A DNA stretch of 64,000 bases. Source: Bacillota bacterium (GTDB taxonomy: Bacteria > Bacillota > UBA4882 > UBA8346). The notes beneath the pieces are model-generated. The model did not search any database. It worked only from the letters and a program-made list of their open reading frames with translations, and was not told the DNA's origin. Positions 52,017 through 61,946 of the stretch are shown piece after piece. The stretch spans positions 94,300 through 158,299 of the forward strand of contig JARKQY010000023.1 of assembly GCA_029974635.1 (NCBI GenBank), in the 5' to 3' direction. The number at the start of each line of letters is the position of its first letter. Position 1 is the first letter of the stretch. The position numbers and the translations under genes were made by a program.

Positions 52017-55000
52017 ATGATGAACCTGAAACGAATTGAAGATGGAAAGTATGTTTTAGATTTATTTAAAAATTTATCCCGCCGGAAGGAAATTCCAATC
52101 GTAATTCATGGCAATCATGAGCAAGATTATGCAACTATGTCATTTAGTCCACAAAAAGACGACCAGCTTTCCATTGCTACGGAAAATGTAAAAATGGAAC
52201 TTTATATCGGACTGGATCTGGAGATCCATTTTTTTTATCAGGAGATTTATTATTCATTTTCGGCCCGAATTACCGGCCTATCGGGCTGTAAGGCTACGAT
52301 TCAATACCCTGCCACTATCTTTACTTCATTTAAACGTTTACTCAACCGCTATAAAATTGAACCTGATGTTAACGCATGCGTTGCCTTGAGTTCTTTTAAC
52401 CAGCGGTTCCGGTTGCGGGATATCAATACCAAAGGGTTGTCTTTGTTTGCTGCTGATGAGTTATTTCAAGAAGGGGAACGAATCCGGAATTTATTGGTCG
52501 AAATAGGCGGTGAAATTGAGATCCGGGCTGATGCCGAAGTTAAGCACGTCAGCCGTCATAACAACGGCCAGTATGTTTACGGGTTGGTTTTTATAGAGTT
52601 AGAGTGGACTGGCTATCAGAAATTATTTACTTATATATTCGGGAAAAATTATCCGGATCTTAAGCCGTTGGCCGACTTTACCATGGAGGAACTGGCGGGC
52701 CTCTATGAAGAATCGCGTTACATCAGCTTGAAGCCCAAGGATGACGAAGCTCAATTTTTTATGGACCATATTGGCCGTCTGGAGCAGTTAAATTATAAAC
52801 CGGAGATTGCAGCCAACCTGGTCTATTTACGAAACGGGAAACTGTTATCGGTGGGCTCGGTATTCCGGATGTATGACCGTACTTTCTTCGGGCAGCAGTT
52901 GCTGCTGGCGCCCGGCGCCCGGTTGAATCCCAGGGCCAAAACCGATATCTATATCGGGCTGGCTGATGTTATGCTGAATCATCCTTATTGTGAATATTAT
53001 CTTACATATATTTGCAGTGATGCCGAATGGCATCAAGAGTTGTTTGATAAAATCAACGCCCGGATCAACGACCGGGATAAATTTCGCGTTGACCGGTTAG
53101 CTTCTTTTGAATGCAGTGCCTCCGGGGATCGCGTTGTAGAAACCCATTTTTCCCATGGTACGGGCCCGTATTATCGGATTGAGGCCCTTGACGAACCTTC
53201 AGAGTTTTTGGCATATACTGCCGGGAATCTGTCCTTCCTCGAAAACCAATGCTACCATTATCAGCCGGAGCATTTGTATCTTGATGAGATAAGGAGTACC
53301 TGCCAATCCTTCGGTTTTGATACCGGCCGCAAAATTTGGCGGGTATTTCAGGCGCAAACCGTGATTGCCTATGTAGTGGCGGAGGCTTATCCGGATGTGA
53401 TGAATCCCTTCGACATTATGGATACTTGCCGGATTTATTTCATAGCTGGAGCCACCGATACTGAGTCAATTTTGCAGACGATATTAGTGGAAGTGAGCCG
53501 GTTCTTTGCAAGGTTTCAAACGAAAACATTTACACTAATAGCCAATGTTTTGGACAGCATGGGAAGCATCCGGGAAATATCCGGGTTAACTCCGCAAAAT
53601 CATTTGCTAAGAGTTATGGCCAACCGGGAGGGTTTGTCGGAATATAAGAAGCTGCTGATGGTGGAGTTCGAATACTATACCAAGTATTATCCGCTGACCT
53701 ATCCACAGAAGGGGATTTGGTATACGGAGAAGATGTATCCGGGGACCAGTATCGGGAATATTTCAGTTACTATGAGAATTAAAAGCAGTCAAATAGACTA
53801 CCGGGCACTTGAGGCTGCAATAAATAGAGTAATTGAAAAGAATGATGGAATGAGATTGCGAATTTGCGAAGAGAACAATGAACTAAAACAGTATGTTGAT
53901 GATTATAAACGGGTAAAAATCAAGTTTCATGATTTTGGAGAAAACTATGATCCAAATTGCTTGTTTCAATGGGATGAGAAATTATCAGAGGTTGCTTTTA
54001 GATTAACTGATGAAAGCCTAATCTCTTTTGTCATATTTAAATTAAATAGTAATGAAGGAGGTGTTTTTATAAAAAGTGATCACATAGTATCGGATGGATG
54101 GTCAATGGCATTAACGATAAATCAAATTATGGATTGTTATCATCAATTGCAAAGCGGTATTCAAGACAATCTCGGGAAAGGGCCTTCATATATTGATTAT
54201 ATACAAAACGAAGAGGAGTATTTTAATTCGATTAAATTTATCAAAGATAAGGAATTCTGGAGTAAAAAATTAATGTCATTTTCTGAATTTACCAGTCTGA
54301 AACCCATCAATAACAATTACAAAAATACCAAAGCTAAACGAAAAACTTTTATATTAAGACCAAGTATAACTGCTTTATTTAATTTATTTTGCGAAAAAGA
54401 AGCTACTTCCCCATATGTTACTTTTTTATCTATTTTAAACATTTATATTCACCGGGTTACCATGAAGGAAGAGATAATTGTTGGCAGCCCCATTTTAAAT
54501 AGAACTAACAATATCGAAAAAAATACCATTGGAATTTTTGTCAATACCTTACCGGTAAAGCTTAATGTTGATCCAGTCATGGAATTTAAAGAATTTATAC
54601 AATATGTACAAAGGGAATGGATGCAAATTTTAAAACATCAGAGATATCCTAATGAAGTATTATTAAGAGAATTCCGGAAACAAAATAAAATAAATAAGCA
54701 TATTTATTACATCACTTTGTCTTATCAAAACGCTAGGCTACATACAGGTAAATACTCAGAAGAGTATAAAATACGATGGCTTTCTAACGGTTACCAGACC
54801 GAATCCCTAAACATTCATATTCATGATAGAGAGGGAGAGGGGCAATACATTGTAAATATGGATTATCATGTTGACTTATTTACAGAAGACGAGATAGATG
54901 GGATATTTCAATGTTTTCTTAGTATTTTATCCGATGGGATAAGTAATCCTACCAAAAAGTTGTTTCAATTGGAATTACTACCGGAGTCTGAAAAGGTTAA

Positions 55001-58000
55001 AGTATTATATCATTTTAATAATACTGTATCTAGTTATCCTAAAGATAAAACGATTAATCAATTATTTGAAGAACAAGTGGCAAGAACTCCTGGCAAAGTA
55101 GCTTTGCGATTAAATGATCAAACAATAACTTATCAGGATCTCAACAAAAGATCGAATCAATTAGCTAGATTTTTACGAAAAAGAGGAATAAAACCCGATG
55201 ATATTATTGGATTAATGGTTGAACGTTCGATGGAGATGATTATTGGAATATTGGGTATTCTAAAAGCAGGTGGAGCTTATCTACCTGTAGATCCTGAATA
55301 TCCCGAGGAGCGAATCATCAATATTTTAAGTGACTCAGGTGCGGTTTTGTTGTTAACCCAGTCAGCTATACGCCATCAGTATCGGTTGGACCACGGGGAT
55401 ATAAATAGTAAAGAAATTATTCTGTTTGATAATGATATGATATGGCAAGAACTGGATGAAAACCTCATGCCAATTCATAATTCGTCACATTTGGCTTATG
55501 TAATGTATACTTCCGGTTCAACCGGAAAACCAAAAGGAACATTAACGGTTCATTACAATATAAACCGTATTGTTAAAAATACTAACTATATTACGATTTC
55601 TGAGAACGACAGAATTCTTCAAATATCGAATTACGCATTTGATGGTTCAACATTTGACATATTTGGGGCATTGCTAAATGGAGCCGAACTGGTTCTAGTA
55701 ACGAAAGCTATTTTACTTGATATAATAAAATTATCAAATGTTATTTGCGAAAGAGAGATCACAATATTCTTTATTACTACGGCATTATTCAATGTGTTAA
55801 TAGATGAAAATGCGGGATGTTTGTTAAATGTAAAAAAGATACTATTCGGGGGTGAAAAAGTATCATTTCAACATGTAAAAAAAGCTTTTAATCTTTTGGG
55901 AAGAGATAAATTAATTCATGTTTACGGACCGACAGAAAGCACAGTATTTGCTTCGTATTATATTGTTAATGAAATCAATGAAGATTTAGGAACCATACCA
56001 ATCGGTGGTCCGGTGTCAAATACGAAGATCTACATAGTTGATAAAAACATTAATCCGCTACCAGTCGGCATTCCCGGAGAACTATGTATATCAGGGGATG
56101 GTATCGCAAAAGGATATTTAAATAGATCCGAATTGACAATGGAAAAATTTATTCCCAATCCCTTTAATCCGAATGAAAAAATCTATAAATCAGGAGACTT
56201 GGCTAAATGGCTAACCAATGGAAATATTCAGTTTATCGATCGTTTAGATAATCAGATTAAATTGAGAGGGTTCCGGATTGAATTGGGTGAAATTGAAGGT
56301 CAATTAATTCAATTTTATAAAATCAAGGAAGTTATAGTAATCGATAGAGAAGGCGTTAATGGGAAGAAATATATATGTGCTTATTTTGTTTCGGATGAAA
56401 AGTTATCGGATGCCGAATTACGGGATTTTTTGTCTAAGAAGCTACCGGGTTATATGATTCCATCTTACTTCATACAAGTGGACGAATTTCCTTTAACTTG
56501 GAATGGCAAAATAGATAAAAAGAATTTGCCGGAACCAAATATCACAGCGAATCAAAATCTTAATTGCGCCGGGCCTAGAAATGATACCGAGATGACACTC
56601 CAAAAAGTATTTGAAGAGGTATTGCAAATTAAGCACATTGGGATTAATGATAACTTCTTTACTTTAGGGGGAGATTCGTTATCCATATTGCGAGTTTTAT
56701 CTTCCGTATATAATTTGGATTGGAATTTAACCCCACAAGATTTTTACAATTATCCATCGATCAAGAAACTTTCGGAAAAGATCGTCCGAGGCAAGGAGAT
56801 CATTAGTATTAATAAAAATGATATTGTATTTCGAAAAAGAAAGAAAGAACCTAAAAAAGTTTTTTTAAGTGGTGAAAAAGTTTCATTTAGTTACATATTG
56901 TTAACTGGTGTCACCGGATTTTTAGGAATTCATTTATTAGGTGAAATCATACAAACGACCCAAAGCAAAATTTTTTGTTTGATAAGAGGAAGAAGTAATA
57001 TCGAAGCCCGAGAAAAATTAATTCAGCTGCTAGAGTTTTATTTTCCTAATAAAAAATATCGGGAATTAATGGATGAAAGGATTTTAATAAAATGCGGAGA
57101 TCTTCGTTTAGAAAAGTTTGGACTTACAGATAAGGAATATATAAAACTGGGAACTAAAACCGATATCGTGATTCATGCAGCTGCTCTGGTTAAACATTTT
57201 GGTATTTATGAAGATTTTTATGAAAATAATGTTTTGGGAACGAAGCGAATCATTGATTTTTCGTTGCATTTTCAAAAGAAATTAAACCATATTTCTACAT
57301 TAAGTGTTTCAGGAGACAATATTGTCGCTCAAAACAGTAAGAATGCAAAATTCTCTGAAAATGATTTTTATATTGGTCAAAATTATACCGATAACTTATA
57401 TGTAATGAGCAAATTCCAGGCCGAAAACTTAGTTTTTAAGGCAATTGAATCGGGTTTAAAGGCAAATATTTTCAGGGTGGGGAATCTCTCCGAAAGATAT
57501 TCGGACGGACATTTTCAAATTAATATTAATGAAAATATGTATCATAATGTTATCAAAGCAATAATCACCGTAGGAGTAATACCTGATCAAGTTTTGGATA
57601 AATACTTCGAATTTACGCCGGTTGATTATTGCAGTAAAGCAATAATGCAATTAATTTCGGCGAAGGAAGTTGAGAATGAAATTTTTCATTTATTTAATTA
57701 TAAGCAAATAAGAATCAGGTATTTATTTTTGGAATTAATGAGACCGCTTGGATATAATTTTAAAATATTACAAAATTGTTCATTTAAAGAGTTTATTAAT
57801 TACATTTCAAAGTATCAAGATAATGATAGTGAGATAATGTATTTAGTAAGTAATTTTAATGAAAATGTGTTTAGCGAAAAATATAAAGTAAGAATTGAAT
57901 ACGCAATAACGGAAGCTTTTTTACAACAAATCAGGTTTGAGTGGCCTGATATTAATTTGGAGTATATTATTAAATCGCTGGATTACATGCGGAACGTAGG

Positions 58001-58025
58001 ATATTTAATGCCTTTAAGCGTGTAA
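52017..58025 (+). CDS. PilZ-like / unassigned / NRPS C-A-T / thioester reductase fusion
   Basis: A 2002-residue protein. Residues 1-210: YcgR-like start and PilZ-like domain, with RxxxR (KRLLNR, about 107) and DINTKG in place of DxSxxG, the c-di-GMP pocket. Residues 215-550: unassigned, perhaps GNAT-like acyltransferase folds. Residues 558-990: condensation domain, SDHIVSDGW keeping the catalytic second His. Residues 1010-1500: adenylation domain with YTSGSTGKPKG, YGPTES, YKSGD, NGKIDK; a hand-read code DGFFLGVVFK points to a branched aliphatic residue such as Ile. Carrier Ser is in GGDSLS (about 1555). Residues 1625-2000: thioester reductase (GVTGFLG, YVMSK), releasing an aldehyde or alcohol. 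Composition turns AT-rich from about 53,760. It heads an operon with a kinase and an HD-GYP regulator. Confidence 0.9.
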   Translation: MMNLKRIEDGKYVLDLFKNLSRRKEIPIVIHGNHEQDYATMSFSPQKDDQLSIATENVKMELYIGLDLEIHFFYQEIYYSFSARITGLSGCKATIQYPATIFTSFKRLLNRYKIEPDVNACVALSSFNQRFRLRDINTKGLSLFAADELFQEGERIRNLLVEIGGEIEIRADAEVKHVSRHNNGQYVYGLVFIELEWTGYQKLFTYIFGKNYPDLKPLADFTMEELAGLYEESRYISLKPKDDEAQFFMDHIGRLEQLNYKPEIAANLVYLRNGKLLSVGSVFRMYDRTFFGQQLLLAPGARLNPRAKTDIYIGLADVMLNHPYCEYYLTYICSDAEWHQELFDKINARINDRDKFRVDRLASFECSASGDRVVETHFSHGTGPYYRIEALDEPSEFLAYTAGNLSFLENQCYHYQPEHLYLDEIRSTCQSFGFDTGRKIWRVFQAQTVIAYVVAEAYPDVMNPFDIMDTCRIYFIAGATDTESILQTILVEVSRFFARFQTKTFTLIANVLDSMGSIREISGLTPQNHLLRVMANREGLSEYKKLLMVEFEYYTKYYPLTYPQKGIWYTEKMYPGTSIGNISVTMRIKSSQIDYRALEAAINRVIEKNDGMRLRICEENNELKQYVDDYKRVKIKFHDFGENYDPNCLFQWDEKLSEVAFRLTDESLISFVIFKLNSNEGGVFIKSDHIVSDGWSMALTINQIMDCYHQLQSGIQDNLGKGPSYIDYIQNEEEYFNSIKFIKDKEFWSKKLMSFSEFTSLKPINNNYKNTKAKRKTFILRPSITALFNLFCEKEATSPYVTFLSILNIYIHRVTMKEEIIVGSPILNRTNNIEKNTIGIFVNTLPVKLNVDPVMEFKEFIQYVQREWMQILKHQRYPNEVLLREFRKQNKINKHIYYITLSYQNARLHTGKYSEEYKIRWLSNGYQTESLNIHIHDREGEGQYIVNMDYHVDLFTEDEIDGIFQCFLSILSDGISNPTKKLFQLELLPESEKVKVLYHFNNTVSSYPKDKTINQLFEEQVARTPGKVALRLNDQTITYQDLNKRSNQLARFLRKRGIKPDDIIGLMVERSMEMIIGILGILKAGGAYLPVDPEYPEERIINILSDSGAVLLLTQSAIRHQYRLDHGDINSKEIILFDNDMIWQELDENLMPIHNSSHLAYVMYTSGSTGKPKGTLTVHYNINRIVKNTNYITISENDRILQISNYAFDGSTFDIFGALLNGAELVLVTKAILLDIIKLSNVICEREITIFFITTALFNVLIDENAGCLLNVKKILFGGEKVSFQHVKKAFNLLGRDKLIHVYGPTESTVFASYYIVNEINEDLGTIPIGGPVSNTKIYIVDKNINPLPVGIPGELCISGDGIAKGYLNRSELTMEKFIPNPFNPNEKIYKSGDLAKWLTNGNIQFIDRLDNQIKLRGFRIELGEIEGQLIQFYKIKEVIVIDREGVNGKKYICAYFVSDEKLSDAELRDFLSKKLPGYMIPSYFIQVDEFPLTWNGKIDKKNLPEPNITANQNLNCAGPRNDTEMTLQKVFEEVLQIKHIGINDNFFTLGGDSLSILRVLSSVYNLDWNLTPQDFYNYPSIKKLSEKIVRGKEIISINKNDIVFRKRKKEPKKVFLSGEKVSFSYILLTGVTGFLGIHLLGEIIQTTQSKIFCLIRGRSNIEAREKLIQLLEFYFPNKKYRELMDERILIKCGDLRLEKFGLTDKEYIKLGTKTDIVIHAAALVKHFGIYEDFYENNVLGTKRIIDFSLHFQKKLNHISTLSVSGDNIVAQNSKNAKFSENDFYIGQNYTDNLYVMSKFQAENLVFKAIESGLKANIFRVGNLSERYSDGHFQININENMYHNVIKAIITVGVIPDQVLDKYFEFTPVDYCSKAIMQLISAKEVENEIFHLFNYKQIRIRYLFLELMRPLGYNFKILQNCSFKEFINYISKYQDNDSEIMYLVSNFNENVFSEKYKVRIEYAITEAFLQQIRFEWPDINLEYIIKSLDYMRNVGYLMPLSV

Positions 58026-58057
58026 AAACTATCGCTGAGTATAAGGAGCCTGAAATC

Positions 58058-60088
58058 ATGAGAGAATATAAAAAGATAATACGTTTGATTCTCAATTACA
58101 TATGGAAATTTGCCGAGGAACATAGTTCCTTGAGTATTATATTAATCTATAATATTTCAATTATCCTTATCTCTCTCATTTTTTATTATATTATCCCTAT
58201 TATATTAAATTACGCGCCCGGAATGGTTGAACAGAATTATGCGGAAAAATGGTTTGGAATGTCATATCTTCTTCAGTTTATAATAATAATTGCACTTGCT
58301 TTACTATTTGGTACCATTTTTTTGGTTAACATACTTAAAGGTATCGATGAGTGGAAAAATATAAAAAATATTGATTTTCAAAATATTCGTCGAATCCGGA
58401 CGAAATGTTTAAATCTCCCTTATGTTATTTATATTGTTCAAATTGTTTTTCCGGTTACATTCGTTATAATTTTAATGCTTTTATTATCATGGAATAAAAC
58501 ACCGATTTTTGCAATTTTAAAACTAATTATTATGGTTTTTTCATTTTTTGCTATGGCTGCAGTTATAACTTTTATTTTCGCCAAAAAAGTATTTACGGCA
58601 ATTCTTCTTAAAACACCTTCAAATAATGGGTTAGAAGGAATAAGAATTGGTTTGCGCGATAAAGTGTTCCTACAAATTCTCCCGGTATTTATTGTTGCGA
58701 TTCTGTTTACGTCCTTAGTAGGATATTCACGATTAATTGATGAAAAAGGCAATTTAATTTTTACAATTTATAAGGAAAAACTCATTGAGACATTTAGTCA
58801 GCCCGGCAAAACATTAAGTTTATTCCAGATAAAACAGAAATTAAATGAAATACATGTTAATGAAATTCGTGGATGCAGCTTCATTATAACTCCTCAAGGA
58901 CGGATTATTACATCGGATGGATCGAAATTCAGTAAAATCTTTATTAATTACATTTATGATTTAAGTCCGAGTCATGATGGTAGAATTTCAGATTTAACAG
59001 GCGAAACGCAAGGAACAATGGTAAAAATTCAGATGAATAGTGAAACGTGGATTGTCGGATTTAAATATGAAGTTGCTTCCAATCAAGCGGCAGTTTTCAT
59101 CTTAATCAGTTTTATTATTTTATTTGTTTTTTGTATTTTTGTGATTTCATATTTTTCAAACACAATTACGGAGGATATATCTTTAGTTGTAAATAATTTA
59201 ACCGATATTGTTAAAGGCGCCGTCGTGGACCTGGAAACAAAGATCCCCGTCACCTCCAACGATGAAATCGGCGACTTGGTGGTTGCCTTCAACAAAATCC
59301 AGGAGCGTGAGAAACAACACATCAAAGATATTGAAGAAAATCAAAGAGTATTGTTGGAACGGGAACGGTTGGCCACCCTCGGGCAAATGATCGGGGGTAT
59401 CGCCCATAACATCCGGTCACCCATCATGTCCATCGCGGGGGGCATGGAGGCTCTAAAAGATCTTGTTAAAGAATACGATGAATCTGTCGATAATGTAAGT
59501 GTTACAAAAGAAGATCATCATGAGATCGCCAAAGAAATGATGGAATGGCTCGAGTCCATGAGACCCTATTGCTCCTTTATGTCGGATTTGATCTCGGCTG
59601 TGCGGGAGCAGGCGGTCCAGTTGAATGCCTCGACTTATACCAATTTCACCCTGGAAGAACTGGTAAAACGGATCGAACTCCTCTTGAAGTTCGAACTGAA
59701 ACGGAATAATTGCACCATTGAAACGGATGTGCAGGCTGACTTGGATACAACCATCAACGGTGAAGTTAATAATCTGGTTCAAGTATGCAATAACTTGATA
59801 ATCAATGCGATTCAAGCCTATGACGGTCAAGGCGGGAGGATTGAATTTAAAGTCTCCCGGCAGGGCACGAAGATCGTTTTTACAATTAAGGATTATGGCA
59901 AAGGAATGCCGCCCGAGGTAAAAACCCGTTTGCTGAAAGAAATGATTACCACCAAAGGAAAAAGGGGAACCGGCCTGGGGCTTTTTATGTCGAACTTAAC
60001 CATCAAGGGAAGATTCGGCGGAGATTTGTGGTTTGAGTCCGAGGAGGGCAAAGGAAGCACTTTTTATTTTTCAATACCTTGTTCGTGA
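58058..60088 (+). CDS. Membrane sensor histidine kinase with HAMP
   Basis: A 676-residue kinase. Several membrane helices (about 22-48, 73-95, 124-145, 155-178, 207-225) precede an outer PAS/Cache-like part (about 230-345: IHVNEIRGCSFIITPQGRIITSDG) and a last helix (347-368). HAMP follows (about 370-425), then RLATLGQMIGGIAHNIRSP with phospho-acceptor His450, and ATP boxes NLIINAIQAYDG, DYGKGMP, GTGLGLFMSN. The part up to residue 386 is very AT-rich (some 60-base lines are 15-32 percent GC), while the rest is host-like (over 50 percent), with a sharp border at about 59,213. It starts 33 bases after the NRPS gene and almost certainly signals to the next regulator. Confidence 0.92.
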   Translation: MREYKKIIRLILNYIWKFAEEHSSLSIILIYNISIILISLIFYYIIPIILNYAPGMVEQNYAEKWFGMSYLLQFIIIIALALLFGTIFLVNILKGIDEWKNIKNIDFQNIRRIRTKCLNLPYVIYIVQIVFPVTFVIILMLLLSWNKTPIFAILKLIIMVFSFFAMAAVITFIFAKKVFTAILLKTPSNNGLEGIRIGLRDKVFLQILPVFIVAILFTSLVGYSRLIDEKGNLIFTIYKEKLIETFSQPGKTLSLFQIKQKLNEIHVNEIRGCSFIITPQGRIITSDGSKFSKIFINYIYDLSPSHDGRISDLTGETQGTMVKIQMNSETWIVGFKYEVASNQAAVFILISFIILFVFCIFVISYFSNTITEDISLVVNNLTDIVKGAVVDLETKIPVTSNDEIGDLVVAFNKIQEREKQHIKDIEENQRVLLERERLATLGQMIGGIAHNIRSPIMSIAGGMEALKDLVKEYDESVDNVSVTKEDHHEIAKEMMEWLESMRPYCSFMSDLISAVREQAVQLNASTYTNFTLEELVKRIELLLKFELKRNNCTIETDVQADLDTTINGEVNNLVQVCNNLIINAIQAYDGQGGRIEFKVSRQGTKIVFTIKDYGKGMPPEVKTRLLKEMITTKGKRGTGLGLFMSNLTIKGRFGGDLWFESEEGKGSTFYFSIPCS

Positions 60089-60171
60089 AGTTAAGGGGCC
60101 TTTCAGATACGGAACCTTTGATGCCCGGTTTTAACTGTTGCGGTTTGGACCTTAGGATCGGGGGGTGCTTG

Positions 60172-61731
60172 ATGCGACTGACAAAAAAAGAACGGCCATT
60201 GACTGACTATCGAATTCTCATTGTGGATGATGATGAGGGCATTATCCGCTCAATTCAGGTGTTGCTAAAGCGTTCCGGTTATTATTACACCGGGGTTACC
60301 GATCCGTTGGAAGCCATAGAAAAACTTCGTTTGGAAGAGTTTGATTTATTAATCCTCGATTATATCATGGAACCCATGCACGGGGATAAAGTTGTCGCAA
60401 GAATCAGAGAGTTTAATGCTGAAATTTACATATTACTGTTAACCGGCCATAAGGATCTGGCCCCTCCGCTGGAAACCATCAGAGCCCTGGATATCCAAGC
60501 CTACTGTGAGAAGAGTGATAAGTTCGATCAGCTGCTACTGTTAATCGAGTCGGCCATCAAGTCCATTTCCCAAATGCGCACCATTAAGAAGTTTAAGGAT
60601 GGATTAAATAAGATTTTGCAAGCAGTCCCTCAAATATATCAGTTGCAGCCCATTGACAGCATTTTAGAGGAGATCTTAACCGGCATCCTGCCCCTGGTCC
60701 ATAGCGAAAACGCTTTCATTCTCGTGGATGACAGCACTCATGTTGAAGCGGCGAAGAATATTATCTTTAAGGGAATCGGCATTTACCACACCAATATGGA
60801 TGATTTCATGGGGATGCTGGGTCCGGAGATAATCGAACAGATTGGATATGCGCGGCTGAACAAACAGGTTGTCAAAATGGATACCGGAGTGATACTGCCG
60901 CTGGTTAACGAATTGGCCAATGTGATTGGGGTTCTCTTTATTGAGAGCCGGGATTTTGAAGAGGGTTTGAAGCTGCTGGAAATATACGCGAGCCAGGCGG
61001 CGGCGTCCCTGAACAATGCTTTTCTGCATTCGATGGTAAACATTAAAAACGAAGAATTGATTAAAACATACAGCGAACTGCGCAACCGGTATATGGAGAC
61101 CATTGAGGCCCTGCGGCTGGCGGTGGACGCCAAGGATATGTATACCCGGGGGCATTCTGACCGGGTCGCCTTTTTTGCCATAAAGATTGGCGAGGCATTT
61201 TCGCTTTCCGCGAAAGAATTGGAATTGTTACGCATTGGGGGCATTTTTCACGATATCGGCAAGATTGGCACAGCCGATGATATCTTGCTGAAAATCGGCA
61301 AATTGAGCGAAAAGGAATACCTGGAAATCAAAAAACACCCTATCAAAGGCGCCAACATTCTGGGGGCGGTTTCCATGTTTAAGGAAGTGGTGCCCCTGGT
61401 TATGTGCCATCATGAACGCATCGACGGCGAAGGTTATCCATTAGGTTTAGCCGGTGACGAAATTCCATTTTTGGCGAAAATTCTTGCCGTAGCCGATGCT
61501 TTTGACGCCATGACCTCCGATCGGTTATACCGGACCAAGCTGGACCTGGAAGAGGCGGTTTCCCAATTAAAAGCCGGCGCCGGAACCCAATTTGACGCCG
61601 ATATTATTCAAAAGTTCATCGCCTTATTAGAAAATTTTGAGGATTTACAAAAGGAAATCGCGTACAGCTTTGAACAAGAGGAGTATGAGCGGATTGAAAA
61701 CGATCCTTATTACATAAAATCAGAGGGGTAG
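60172..61731 (+). CDS. Response regulator with HD-GYP c-di-GMP phosphodiesterase output
   Basis: A 519-residue regulator. Receiver 1-140: ILIVDDDEG, Asp63 in LLILDYIMEP, Thr in LLLTGHKD, Lys in YCEKSD. A GAF-like or DUF3369-like middle part (about 150-310) follows. The HD-GYP domain from about 318 has DAKDMYTRGHSDRV, HDIGKIG (His360-Asp361), KKHPIKGANIL, CHHERIDGEGYP (GYP 421-423) and DAFDAMTSDRLYR; all catalytic residues are there, so it should break c-di-GMP. Start at ATG 60172 follows GGGGGGTG; the frame is open from 60079. As partner of the kinase it would change c-di-GMP seen by the PilZ domain of the NRPS protein. Confidence 0.92.
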   Translation: MRLTKKERPLTDYRILIVDDDEGIIRSIQVLLKRSGYYYTGVTDPLEAIEKLRLEEFDLLILDYIMEPMHGDKVVARIREFNAEIYILLLTGHKDLAPPLETIRALDIQAYCEKSDKFDQLLLLIESAIKSISQMRTIKKFKDGLNKILQAVPQIYQLQPIDSILEEILTGILPLVHSENAFILVDDSTHVEAAKNIIFKGIGIYHTNMDDFMGMLGPEIIEQIGYARLNKQVVKMDTGVILPLVNELANVIGVLFIESRDFEEGLKLLEIYASQAAASLNNAFLHSMVNIKNEELIKTYSELRNRYMETIEALRLAVDAKDMYTRGHSDRVAFFAIKIGEAFSLSAKELELLRIGGIFHDIGKIGTADDILLKIGKLSEKEYLEIKKHPIKGANILGAVSMFKEVVPLVMCHHERIDGEGYPLGLAGDEIPFLAKILAVADAFDAMTSDRLYRTKLDLEEAVSQLKAGAGTQFDADIIQKFIALLENFEDLQKEIAYSFEQEEYERIENDPYYIKSEG

Positions 61732-61770
61732 GCTATTCCCAAAATAATTTGATCAAGGGCTCGAGTATTC

Positions 61771-61804
61771 AACAGCTGTCCTGAAAAGGGCGGTTGTTTT
61801 TTTA
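61771..61804 (+). terminator. Rho-independent terminator of the NRPS operon
   Basis: Arms 61771-61781 and 61788-61798 pair as RNA (several G-U) around a six-base loop, then TTTTTTTA. The rest of 61732-61946 shows no gene. Confidence 0.7.
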
Positions 61805-61946
61805 TTGGTAAAAAGAGACATTCCGGAGATGGAGCATTGCAAAGCGATACAACATGTAAAGAAGCGGTTTTGATGTAATAATTTGCTTGCATTTTACGAA
61901 AAATAAAGGTATAATGCTTGTAAAATAATTTCCAGGGGGAGTTTTG

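Noticed and set aside
60079..60171. Upstream extension of the HD-GYP regulator
   Set aside because: It overlaps the kinase end and reads unlike a receiver; GGGGGGTG before ATG 60172 decides the start.
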